A stretch of DNA of 64,000 nt from OLB11 sp041392835 (GTDB lineage: Bacteria; Bacteroidota; Bacteroidia; Chitinophagales; Chitinophagaceae). The stretch covers positions 385,074 to 449,073 of the forward strand of contig JAWKLF010000002.1 of NCBI GenBank assembly GCA_041392835.1, in the 5' to 3' direction. Shown in pieces: positions 45,029 to 53,667 of the stretch (position 1 is the first letter of the stretch; each line of letters begins with the position of its first letter). Under the pieces are notes generated by a model. It was not told the DNA's origin, searched no databases, and saw only the letters and a list, made by a program, of their open reading frames with translations. The translations under genes were made by a program, and so were the position numbers.

Positions 45029-45036
45029 TATATTTG
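45029..45036 (+). promoter_or_regulatory. -7 box upstream of the FkbM methyltransferase gene
   Basis: TATATTTG is an exact TAnnTTTG match, 37 nt before the ATG at 45074. No TTG is found at the right -33 distance. Confidence 0.4.
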
Positions 45037-45073
45037 ATTAATAAAAAAACGAATTCAACGTTTACAATATAAT

Positions 45074-45790
45074 ATGATAGGGTTAATAAAAAAAGTTTTT
45101 AAATCATTACCAATTGCATTTACAAAAAATCAGCAGTATGATAAACAAACAAAATCTGTATTAAAAAAAGTTTGTCGTCTGCAGAGCAATTGCATAGATG
45201 TAGGGTGCCACAAAGGGGAAATATTAGATATTTTTATTCAATACGCGCCCCTTGGCAAACACTATGGGTTTGAGCCCATCCCGACCTTGTTTGAAAATTT
45301 GCTAAAAAAATACAAAGGCTCTACATCTAATATATACAATATAGCTTTAAGCAATGCTATCGGCAAAGCTACTTTTAACTATGTCGTTTCTAATCCTGCC
45401 TATAGTGGTCTTATCAAAAGAAAGTATGATAATAGAAATGAAATAGATCAGGAAATAATGGTAGAAACCAATCGATTAGATACTATAATACCGTTGGACC
45501 TTCCTATTGATGTTATTAAGATTGATGTGGAGGGAGGCGAATTATTAGTATTGGAAGGTGCTATGCAGACTATCAAAAAATATAAGCCCATTATTATTTT
45601 TGAACATGGAAAGGGCGCATCAGAATTTTATGATTCTACACCCGAAAAGGTTTTTAACTTTTTTGCAAATTGCGAAATGAAAATTTCAACTATGAAAAAT
45701 TGGTTGCATCAAAAGCCCGCGTTTACATTGCATGAGTTTCAATATCAATTCAATAATAAAGTCAATTATTATTTTATAGCCCATCCGTAG
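45074..45790 (+). CDS. FkbM family methyltransferase
   Basis: The protein is 238 aa. SAM-binding motif CIDVGCHKGEILDIF (about 46-60) is followed by YGFEPIP. A later VIKIDVEGGELLVLEGA segment near 153-169 is the FkbM signature. It is a SAM-dependent O-methyltransferase, often acting on sugars or lipids. A decayed IS110 element follows right after its stop codon, so the region is a likely insertion hotspot. Confidence 0.9.
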   Translation: MIGLIKKVFKSLPIAFTKNQQYDKQTKSVLKKVCRLQSNCIDVGCHKGEILDIFIQYAPLGKHYGFEPIPTLFENLLKKYKGSTSNIYNIALSNAIGKATFNYVVSNPAYSGLIKRKYDNRNEIDQEIMVETNRLDTIIPLDLPIDVIKIDVEGGELLVLEGAMQTIKKYKPIIIFEHGKGASEFYDSTPEKVFNFFANCEMKISTMKNWLHQKPAFTLHEFQYQFNNKVNYYFIAHP

Positions 45791-45799
45791 TGTTTACAG

Positions 45800-46060
45800 T
45801 AAAAATAGAGTATGTGATTATCGTGGAATGAGCATTGATGCAAACTCTGAAATATTGATTCAGTATGTGGAGAAGCACTTCCCTTATCACACAGTTCATG
45901 TTACTTATGAAGCATGTTGTTGAGGTTTTTTTCAGATCGTTCTTTTCTCAATTTAGGTTGGCAGCTCGTGGTAATAAATCCAGCTGATATAACTATGAAC
46001 AATAAACAATATATCAAAAGACCAATAAGATAGACAGCCGTTAATTATTCGAACTATTTT
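45800..46060 (+). mobile_element. Remnant of an IS110-family transposase
   Basis: Broken frames encode pieces of an IS110-type N-terminal domain. One frame reads SIDANSEILIQYVEKHFPYH and on to TYEACC before a stop. A shifted frame gives GWQLVVINPADITMNNKQYI, matching the conserved GWxxxVVNPADIPT block, and stops at TAG 46030-46032. At least one frameshift and two in-frame stops are present and the catalytic C-terminal half is missing. It is a dead fragment. Remnant ends cannot be defined by eye. Confidence 0.75.
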
Positions 46061-46239
46061 TTCCACACCGTGTCTTCTTCTCAGGATTATGCTGTTCGAT
46101 TACCGATTGCTAATTGGAAAAACATTAACTTTTAAACCCCAATTATGCAATACTATTCACTAATGGCATATTTGGGGTTCAACATTTATCAAAATCTATT
46201 TTTATCAATTGTATCAGTTGCCCCAAACTTTCCCATGGC

Positions 46240-46366
46240 AATGCAAACTATTATTTATTTAATGTTCACGTTCAAGATTGGTGGTTTAATACAGCAGTGC
46301 TCAGAGACAGTTACACTGCGAGGAACTATAATATAAGAAAATCAACACTCTCAGGCTACACCAACG
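46240..46366 (+). pseudogene. Decayed coding remnant of unknown origin
   Basis: One forward frame reads NANYYLFNVHVQDWWFNTAV, then LRDSYTARNYNIRKSTLSGY, which looks like protein with real composition but has no start codon and runs into the recA 3' end. An adjacent frame holds a 63-codon ORF (46145-46336) without recognisable features. I see nothing else that can be supported in the 46061-46239 stretch. CAACGTTAGGC (about 46357-46367) sits at the end and resembles an attC core end (GTTAGGC). Confidence 0.3.
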
Positions 46367-47374
46367 TTAGGCTAAAGCCACAGCTATTTTTTCTTTTATT
46401 TTAGCTTCAATTTCTGCTGTCATTTCTGGATTATCTTGCAATAATTCTTTTACGGCATCTCTACCTTGACCCAATTTATTGCTGTCGTAGCTATACCACG
46501 AACCGCTTTTCTGAATAATATTGTGTTCTACGCCTAAATCTATGATTTCGCCCACTTTGCTTATGCCTTCGCCAAACACTATATCAAACTCTGTTTGTCT
46601 AAATGGTGGTGCCACTTTGTTTTTTATAACTTTGACACGTACTTTATTACCCACAGCCACATCGCCATCTTTTATTTGGCTTACTCTTCGTATATCCAAG
46701 CGAACAGAAGCATAAAACTTCAATGCATTACCTCCGGTTGTGGTTTCGGGGTTGCCAAACATAACGCCTATTTTTTCGCGAAGTTGATTGATAAAAATAC
46801 AACAACAACCTGTGCGTGATATAGTAGCTGTTAGTTTTCTAAGTGCCTGACTCATCAAACGAGCTTGTAAGCCCATTTTGCTATCGCCCATTTCGCCCTC
46901 CAATTCTCCCTTGGGTACTAAAGCAGCTACAGAATCTATAACTACTAAGTCTACTGCTCCAGACGAAATTAATCGGTCTGCTATTTCTAAGGCTTGCTCG
47001 CCATAGTCGGGTTGCGATATTAAAAGATTATCTATATCCACTCCGAGTTTTTTGGCATAAGCCGCATCAAAGGCATGCTCTGCATCTATAAAGGCACATA
47101 TACCACCTTTTTTTTGCGCTTCTGCTATGGCATGTGTAGCTACAGTAGTTTTACCAGAAGATTCTGGTCCGTATATTTCAATAACGCGCCCACGCGGAAA
47201 ACCACCTATGCCCAACGCAATGTCTAAACCCAATGAGCCAGTAGAAATGCTATCCATGACAATTACTTCTTTATCGCCAAGCTTCATGACAGAGCCTTTT
47301 CCAAAGTCTTTGTCAATTTTTTCCATTGTTAGTTTTAATGCCTTTTGTTTTTCGTTGTCTACTGTATTTGCCAT
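46367..47374 (-). CDS. recA: Recombinase A
   Basis: The protein is 335 aa. The Walker A motif GPESSGKTT is near residue 69, Walker B LVVIDSVAAL near 140 and the QLREKIGVMFGNPETTTGG loop (L2) near 200. It catalyses DNA strand exchange and triggers SOS responses. The C-terminal acidic tail is short. It is a single gene, 173 bp from rseP. Confidence 0.97.
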   Translation of the reverse strand: MANTVDNEKQKALKLTMEKIDKDFGKGSVMKLGDKEVIVMDSISTGSLGLDIALGIGGFPRGRVIEIYGPESSGKTTVATHAIAEAQKKGGICAFIDAEHAFDAAYAKKLGVDIDNLLISQPDYGEQALEIADRLISSGAVDLVVIDSVAALVPKGELEGEMGDSKMGLQARLMSQALRKLTATISRTGCCCIFINQLREKIGVMFGNPETTTGGNALKFYASVRLDIRRVSQIKDGDVAVGNKVRVKVIKNKVAPPFRQTEFDIVFGEGISKVGEIIDLGVEHNIIQKSGSWYSYDSNKLGQGRDAVKELLQDNPEMTAEIEAKIKEKIAVALA

Positions 47375-47547
47375 GATTGTTTTATTAAAAAATGTTTATG
47401 TATGTAAAAGTATAAATTAAATAGAATACGTGTCTATGTGTGAATAAGTTTTTGAGTTCTTAATTCTTGTAACTGATGCAAAGATAAATGACTCAGTACG
47501 CAAGGAGTTTGCGCAATCAAAAAAATATATATAACAGTTCAAAAGAA

Positions 47548-48915
47548 TTATTTGCCCCAGCCAAACCAGTCATTGCCATTGGCAAACAGCATGAAGGCTA
47601 ATAAAATAATCATACCAGCCATTTGTGCATATTCTAAAAATTTGTCGTGTGGCTTACGACCTGTAATCATTTCATAGAGTGTAAAAAGTACATGGCCACC
47701 ATCGAGAGCTGGGATAGGCAAAAAATTCATAAAGGCTAAAATGATAGATATAAAAGCAGTAATGCTCCAAAAGTATTGCCAATCACCAAATTGCACAGGC
47801 ATAGCTTTGCCCATAGATTTAAAACCTCCCATACCTTTGTAAGCCCCCGTTTTTCTATTTAGCATCAACTTAAATTGATCTATATAGCTTTCTAGTTTAG
47901 AAAAAGTCATTTTAAAGCCAGCAGGAATGCTGCTTAGCAGTCCATAGTTATGATGTACTACCGATAGCCAACCCAATTTTTCCATATCTTTTGTGTCTGT
48001 AACCGTAGTGAATCCTATTGTGCCTTCTGCTGAAACTGGCGTTTGGAAACTAATATCTTGTCCGTTTCTATTGACTGTGAGGAGTATTGTTTGACCTTTT
48101 TTAGCAAGTAGTACAGGTCTTAATTCATCAAAAAACTGCATCTGCTGACTATCTATAGCAACAATATAATCATTTTTTCGCAGGCCTGCTATAAATGCTT
48201 TACTAGTATCGGATACGCTATCTACCAACACCGGAATACGAGGCAATATGAAACCTCGCTTAATTTTATTTTCTACTAATTGCCCAATAAAATCTACGGG
48301 CAAATCAATATTCATCTTTTGGTCATTGCGTATAAGTTGTACATTTTTTCCAACTAAAAGTTGATTACGAAAGGTATTTAAATCGTCTATTTCTTTTCCA
48401 TCTATACTGAGTAGTTTGTCGCCATTGCGTAGCCCTACTTTATAGAGTGTGCTATCTTGAATATCTACACCGTATTTTAGAGAAGCCAAAGGAATTTTAT
48501 CTTCGCCCCATTTAAAAAGTACAAAGGCATATAAAATAATAGCTAAGAGTACATTTACAATAATACCTCCAAGCATGATAATAAGTCGCTGCCAGGCTGG
48601 CTTACTTCTAAACTCCCAAGGTTGTGCGGGTTGTTTCATGGCTTCGGTGTCCATGCTTTCGTCTATCATGCCAGCTATTTTTACATAGCCTCCAAGTGGC
48701 AACCAACCTATACCGTATTCTGTATCGCCTATTTTTTTCTTAAACAATGAAAACCAAGGGTCAAAAAATAAGTAGAATTTTTCGACTCTGCATCCAAACA
48801 TTCTGGCTGTAATGTAGTGTCCAAATTCATGCAGGATAACTAAAATACTAAGCATCAAAATGAGATGTAAAATTTGTATTCCTACGTTTCCCCAGTGTAT
48901 GGCTAATAAATGCAT
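47548..48915 (-). CDS. rseP: Site-2 (M50) intramembrane zinc metalloprotease RseP
   Basis: The protein is 455 aa from ATG 48915. Upstream in-frame starts would overlap dxr. The HEFGH zinc motif is in the first membrane helix (about residue 29). Two PDZ regions follow, at about 185-245 and 260-330. The C-terminal LPIPALDGGHVLF motif has the third zinc ligand Asp. It cleaves membrane-bound anti-sigma factors or signal peptide remnants. It follows dxr by 19 bp, a common pair in Bacteroidota. Confidence 0.93.
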   Translation of the reverse strand: MHLLAIHWGNVGIQILHLILMLSILVILHEFGHYITARMFGCRVEKFYLFFDPWFSLFKKKIGDTEYGIGWLPLGGYVKIAGMIDESMDTEAMKQPAQPWEFRSKPAWQRLIIMLGGIIVNVLLAIILYAFVLFKWGEDKIPLASLKYGVDIQDSTLYKVGLRNGDKLLSIDGKEIDDLNTFRNQLLVGKNVQLIRNDQKMNIDLPVDFIGQLVENKIKRGFILPRIPVLVDSVSDTSKAFIAGLRKNDYIVAIDSQQMQFFDELRPVLLAKKGQTILLTVNRNGQDISFQTPVSAEGTIGFTTVTDTKDMEKLGWLSVVHHNYGLLSSIPAGFKMTFSKLESYIDQFKLMLNRKTGAYKGMGGFKSMGKAMPVQFGDWQYFWSITAFISIILAFMNFLPIPALDGGHVLFTLYEMITGRKPHDKFLEYAQMAGMIILLAFMLFANGNDWFGWGK

Positions 48916-48934
48916 AAAATGATTTTTAGATAAA

Positions 48935-50095
48935 TTATGGTTTGTAAAAAGTTTTAGTGTACTCTCTGGTTTCGGCATCACATGTTATATAATCATGCAA
49001 TGTGGGTTTTTCTATAAATGGTATTGCATCCATGCATTTTTCTATGATATCGCTCATTTCCAAAAAGCCTACTTTGTTTTTTATAAATGCTTCTACTACC
49101 ACTTCGTTGGCGGCATTGAGTATGCAAGGTGCATTGCCTCCTTTGTAAAGAGCATTTTTGGCTAATTCAAGATTACGAAAGGTTTTTATATCGGCTTGCT
49201 CAAATGTGAGAGAAGGGAAATTTTTTATTTCGTAGTGCTTATTTTTATTTAAAAGGCGGTGAGGGTAGCTCAATGCAAATTGAATAGGTAGTTTCATATC
49301 TGGCAAGCCCATTTGTGCTTTTACGCTACCATCTACAAAATGGACAAACGAATGAACTATGGATTGTGGATGTACTATAACTTCTATTTGTTCATTTTTT
49401 AATCCAAAAAGCCATTTCGCTTCTATCATTTCTAAGCCTTTGTTCATAAGGCTTGCAGAGTCTATCGTAATTTTGGCGCCCATGGTCCAGTTGGGATGCT
49501 GAAGGGCATGTTCTTTTTTTACATTGATTAAATAATTTGTTTTTTTGCCCAAAAAAGGACCGCCACTAGCTGTCAATGTAATTTTTTCGACTTCATTCCA
49601 TTTTTCTCCCATGAGGCACTGAAAGATGGCAGAGTGTTCGCTATCTACAGGTATAAGTGTAGCTCCATGTGTTTTTACTTCGTTCATTACAATATCGCCA
49701 GCTACTACAAGGGTTTCTTTATTGGCTAGGGCTATCGTCTTGCTTTGTTGTATGGCCGCTAGTGTAGAGGAAAGACCTGCAAAGCCTACTATAGCCGAAA
49801 CCATAATATCATACATATCTGTGGCAGCTACTTCTATCAAGGCGTTTGCACCAGCATACACTTTAATATTTTTAGAGCTCAATGCTTTTTTTACATCTTC
49901 ATATTTTGATTCATCTACTATTATTACAGCATTTGGTACTATATCCAATGCTTGTGCAATGAGTAAATCGGCATTGGTATTGGCTACAAGTACTTCAATA
50001 CTAAAGTGTTCTGGATAGGCTTTTACAACGTCAATGGTTTGTGTACCAATAGATCCTGTGCTTCCGTATATGGCAATTCGTTTTTGTGTCGTCAC
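48935..50095 (-). CDS. dxr: 1-deoxy-D-xylulose 5-phosphate reductoisomerase
   Basis: The protein is 386 aa starting with GTG. It has the NADPH loop YGSTGSIGTQTIDV (about 10-23), AANKETLV near 125, substrate motif VDSEHSAIFQC with metal-binding Asp and Glu near 150-160, TASGGPFLG near 180 and the ASLMNKGLEMIEA helix near 220. It performs the second step of the MEP isoprenoid pathway. It leads a two-gene operon with rseP. Confidence 0.95.
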   Translation of the reverse strand: MTTQKRIAIYGSTGSIGTQTIDVVKAYPEHFSIEVLVANTNADLLIAQALDIVPNAVIIVDESKYEDVKKALSSKNIKVYAGANALIEVAATDMYDIMVSAIVGFAGLSSTLAAIQQSKTIALANKETLVVAGDIVMNEVKTHGATLIPVDSEHSAIFQCLMGEKWNEVEKITLTASGGPFLGKKTNYLINVKKEHALQHPNWTMGAKITIDSASLMNKGLEMIEAKWLFGLKNEQIEVIVHPQSIVHSFVHFVDGSVKAQMGLPDMKLPIQFALSYPHRLLNKNKHYEIKNFPSLTFEQADIKTFRNLELAKNALYKGGNAPCILNAANEVVVEAFIKNKVGFLEMSDIIEKCMDAIPFIEKPTLHDYITCDAETREYTKTFYKP

Positions 50096-50129
50096 GTTTT
50101 TCGTCTCTCTAAATTATATTAAAATCTTG

Positions 50130-50137
50130 CAAAATTA
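50130..50137 (-). promoter_or_regulatory. -7 box of dxr
   Basis: On the minus strand TAATTTTG is an exact TAnnTTTG match, 34 nt before the GTG start. Confidence 0.45.
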
Positions 50138-50293
50138 ACCTTTTATATGCTTCAAAATGGATAAATCTATTTTTTAAGAAAAAGTTTGTATTTTACTGCT
50201 TCAGCAGGAAAGCTAAAAAAACTGATAAATTATTTCGTGTGTATAGTATTTAGCGTGTACTTTTATGCATTCTATTACGTAATATATTTATAT

Positions 50294-51115
50294 ATGATGC
50301 GACTTTCGACTTTGAAGCCTTTATTTTTTTTATGTATACTATCTATCGTCATGACGACGGCTTGTGTACGTGAACGAGATCAAGATACAAGCACCGCTAC
50401 AGATTATTTATTGGGCGACATGGCCTTTAATGATGCCATCAGCTTGGCCGAAGATGCTTATACCAAAGCCACAGGCGATAACCTTTCTAATTACAAAACA
50501 ACTGGCTACTGTGCAAAAATTACACATGTTAAAACAAGTATTCCGCATACAATATTAGTCGATTTTGATACGCTTAATTGCCTTTGCAATGATGCTCGAT
50601 ATCGAAGAGGCAAGGTGATGATAAGCTATACGGGCAATTCATTATTTGAAGCTGGAAGTGATATTATGGTAACGTTTGACAATTATTATATTGATAATAA
50701 TTTAGTGAAAGGTCTTGTTTTTGCTAAACAAAAAGGACTTAATGTAGACAACCAGCCCTATATGGATATACAAGTGGAAGGAAAAATACTAAAACCCACG
50801 TCTGTAGATACTATTTATTGGAATGCCAATCGAACACGCACAGTACTACAAGGCGGCACTACTGCTCAATGGGAAGATGATATTTATGAGTTTGTAGGTA
50901 CTACCACTGGAAGAAATTCTTTATTGGGCTATTTTGCTGCTAACATTACAAAACCAGTTTTGAAAACAACTTTATGCCGCTATTTTTATCAAGGCGAGGT
51001 AGAAATACAGCCTCAAGGGCATACTATGCGTACCATTTTACTTGGCGAAGGCAACTGTGACAAAGAAACTGTAGTACAAATTGACAATAAGAATTTTTCT
51101 GTTAGTCAATTTTAG
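50294..51115 (+). CDS. Putative lipoprotein, paralogue of 27683-28510
   Basis: The protein is 273 aa from the ATG at 50294 (a second ATG follows at 50297). The lipobox is MTTAC. An open frame with a TTG start at 50186 would place 36 extra residues before the signal peptide and is rejected. The beta-rich mature part matches the 27683 gene: CLCNDARYRRG, VDTIYWNANRTRT, EIQPQGHTMRT and GEGNCDKE. The two copies lie about 22 kb apart on opposite strands. The family seems restricted, and its function is unknown. Confidence 0.7.
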   Translation: MMRLSTLKPLFFLCILSIVMTTACVRERDQDTSTATDYLLGDMAFNDAISLAEDAYTKATGDNLSNYKTTGYCAKITHVKTSIPHTILVDFDTLNCLCNDARYRRGKVMISYTGNSLFEAGSDIMVTFDNYYIDNNLVKGLVFAKQKGLNVDNQPYMDIQVEGKILKPTSVDTIYWNANRTRTVLQGGTTAQWEDDIYEFVGTTTGRNSLLGYFAANITKPVLKTTLCRYFYQGEVEIQPQGHTMRTILLGEGNCDKETVVQIDNKNFSVSQF

Positions 51116-51207
51116 TCTTTTCTTGTTTATTATTTTTAAGAATACTTTTTCTATTTTTTTTCTTGTAATCAGATTTAAGAATTTACATTTGAATACATTC
51201 TTTTTAT

Positions 51208-53115
51208 ATGAAAAAGTCTTTTTTCCTACTTCTTATAGCAGTACTTGGTGTCTATAGCCAAAGCCATGCAAAGTATTCTACCAATAGCGCATACATGTCT
51301 TTGTATAGCCAAAAAATAGATTTGGACACAAAGGATACTGCCTTAGAAACCAGAATACAATATCAATTGATCTTTAAATTTAATGATGCAAAAGCCATTA
51401 CATTGCATCATAATTATAGCATCTATTTTTCTTTTTTTGAAAAACTCGAAGAGATAGAAGTGATTACCAAAAACCCTCAGGCAGATGGCAAAATTAAAAC
51501 TATAAAACAAAACAAATTCAAATCCGTAAATGCCAAATCGAGTAGTGTGTTTTATGATGATATGCAAGAAATCAATATTGACTTTTTAGGACTTACGGTG
51601 GGCTCAGAAGCTATCATTAATTATACAGTTTCTACGTTAGAACCTCATTTTACAGAGGCCATGACGTTTAAAAATTACTTGCCTGTAGAAAAAGTTTATT
51701 ATGAATTGACTGTGCCTGATAATATTCAAGTGTCATTTATTGAAAAAAATATAGACGATAAATTAAAAATCATTAAAACCAAAGAAGAAAAAAAATCTAA
51801 GACGGTATACACCTGGACAGCCAACGAGGTAGACGAAGAAAAAGGATTTGATAGTGCGCCTGCTAGACTATACTACACACCTCATATTCTGTATAAAGTA
51901 GATGAATATACAAGAAAAAATAAAACCTATGAGGTTAGTAAAAACCCAAAAGCTCTTTATACTTGGTACACTCACAATATTAAAGACATTAATCTAAAAG
52001 AATCTTCTAGAATAAAAACCTTAGCCGATAGCATTACGATGGGTGCAAGCTCTGAAAAAGAAAAAGCAAAACGAGTATATGAATGGGTTCAAAAAAACAT
52101 TCGATATGTAGCCTTTGAAGCTGGTATGGAAGGCCTTGTGCCTCGCGAAGCCGAAAATGTATGTAATAGACGCTATGGCGATTGCAAGGATATGAGCAAT
52201 TTGCAATATGCTTTATTAAAAGCCGCAGGAGTAAAAGCACATCTAACGTGGATAGGCACTAGGCGCATACCCTATACGTATAGCGAAGTGCCTTTAAAAA
52301 ATACCGACAATCATATGATAGCCTCATATAAAGATGGAAACGAATGGATTTTTATGGATGCTACAGACCCCAATGGAATCTTTGGCTTGCCAGCAGACCA
52401 TATACAAGGCAAAGAAGCTATGATATATATTAGCCCTTCGGAATATGAACTCTATGTAGTACCTGTAATCAAATCTTCTAAAAATTATTCTACTGAAAAG
52501 GCTTTAATAAAACCTATAGAAAATGACATAGAGGTAAGTTCTAAAACATACTATGGAGGCGTTATCGCTGGCAATTTGGCCAATCATTTGTATTACCTAA
52601 CCGATGAAGAAAAAAAGGACTATGCCAAAGGCACTGCTAAACGTGTAAGCAATAATGCAAAACTAAATACATTCACATTGCCCAAACAAGAAAACATTGA
52701 AGGCAAAGAATTTTTGCTATCGTATAGCATTCCTTCTTACATCAAAGAGGTAGGCAAGGAAAAATATATTAATCTATTTTTGGACAAACCCTTTCTGAGC
52801 GATGCCATAGATATTAACGACAGAAATGTACCTTATGCATTTAAGTTTAATGTAAAATCAGTATCTGATTATACACTCGAAATACCAGAAGGATACAAAG
52901 TAAGTTATATACCCGAAAATGTTTCTTACAAAAATGCACTTTTTGGTTTTGACATTTCGTATAAAAAAGAGAATAATCATTTGATTTGTACCCACCAACT
53001 CTATACCGAATTTCCTGATTTGATTATGCAGCCCGATAAATTTCCTGAATGGAATCAATTTATCAAAAAAATGACTCTTGCTTATAAAGAATCAGTCATA
53101 TTAGAAAAAAATTAG
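51208..53115 (+). CDS. DUF3857 and transglutaminase-like domain protein
   Basis: The protein is 635 aa. The signal peptide (1-21) ends at SHA. The DUF3857 beta domain is at about 50-230. The transglutaminase-like domain is at about 270-400, with the catalytic Cys in NRRYGDCKDMSNLQYALL, the His in DNHMIASY and the Asp in WIFMDATDPNG. A C-terminal beta domain follows. Family members are periplasmic or outer-membrane enzymes that may crosslink or cleave peptides. The substrate is unknown. The gene is convergent with the DUF1573 lipoprotein gene, with 6 bp between stops. Confidence 0.88.
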   Translation: MKKSFFLLLIAVLGVYSQSHAKYSTNSAYMSLYSQKIDLDTKDTALETRIQYQLIFKFNDAKAITLHHNYSIYFSFFEKLEEIEVITKNPQADGKIKTIKQNKFKSVNAKSSSVFYDDMQEINIDFLGLTVGSEAIINYTVSTLEPHFTEAMTFKNYLPVEKVYYELTVPDNIQVSFIEKNIDDKLKIIKTKEEKKSKTVYTWTANEVDEEKGFDSAPARLYYTPHILYKVDEYTRKNKTYEVSKNPKALYTWYTHNIKDINLKESSRIKTLADSITMGASSEKEKAKRVYEWVQKNIRYVAFEAGMEGLVPREAENVCNRRYGDCKDMSNLQYALLKAAGVKAHLTWIGTRRIPYTYSEVPLKNTDNHMIASYKDGNEWIFMDATDPNGIFGLPADHIQGKEAMIYISPSEYELYVVPVIKSSKNYSTEKALIKPIENDIEVSSKTYYGGVIAGNLANHLYYLTDEEKKDYAKGTAKRVSNNAKLNTFTLPKQENIEGKEFLLSYSIPSYIKEVGKEKYINLFLDKPFLSDAIDINDRNVPYAFKFNVKSVSDYTLEIPEGYKVSYIPENVSYKNALFGFDISYKKENNHLICTHQLYTEFPDLIMQPDKFPEWNQFIKKMTLAYKESVILEKN

Positions 53116-53121
53116 CCTTCG

Positions 53122-53667
53122 CTATTGATAATTTTTTGCGGTAGAATCTGTGTAATACCCTTGCTGCTGTTCGCCATCTACTAATTTTTTAGCACTGCTT
53201 TTGCTTTTTTCCTCTTGGATTGTATAAAGCTCTTCATAATCTTTAGTGTATAATGCATCGGGTACTACATTAACATCAAACTGAAGCGTATGCATGCCAA
53301 CTGGCTCTGTATTGGCTATAACCGTTGTAAACACTTCTGTATATCCTATGTTTTTTATACTATTAAACTTTAGCAGTATAGTGCCTTCTCCCCCTTCTTC
53401 TATAGGCCTCGTAGAAAACTCTGCCACCGTGCAACCGCAAGATGTTTGGCATTCTATGATGGTAAGCGGATTTTTTCCGGTGTTTATAAAAGTATATGGA
53501 ATAGTGAGTTCGGAGCCTTGCAATATGGGGAAATAATGCCTAAGCGAATCCTTAAATTTTACTTTTGTTTTGGGCAAGGTATTTTTATCTACGCCTATAC
53601 CACACTGTACCAATAGCCACATTGTGCAAAAAAGTAAAAAAGAATATGTACGGTTAGTCTTGGGCAT
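53122..53667 (-). CDS. DUF1573 domain lipoprotein, last gene of the polysaccharide operon
   Basis: The protein is 181 aa. The signal peptide ends with lipobox LLVQC. The DUF1573 domain (about 45-140) has the diagnostic TSCGCTVAEFSTRPI motif and an Ig-like fold. The family is common in Bacteroidota, with periplasmic or surface location and no known activity. Its start overlaps the end of the DUF4838 gene by 14 bp, so it belongs to the same operon. Confidence 0.85.
   Translation of the reverse strand: MPKTNRTYSFLLFCTMWLLVQCGIGVDKNTLPKTKVKFKDSLRHYFPILQGSELTIPYTFINTGKNPLTIIECQTSCGCTVAEFSTRPIEEGGEGTILLKFNSIKNIGYTEVFTTVIANTEPVGMHTLQFDVNVVPDALYTKDYEELYTIQEEKSKSSAKKLVDGEQQQGYYTDSTAKNYQ

Noticed and set aside
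46145..46336. 63-codon ORF in the region between the FkbM gene and recA
   Set aside because: No recognisable features, and a different frame in the same stretch looks more protein-like. Treated as decayed DNA.
49626..50018. Antisense 130-codon frame in dxr
   Set aside because: Opposite the conserved NADPH domain of dxr. No signals of its own.
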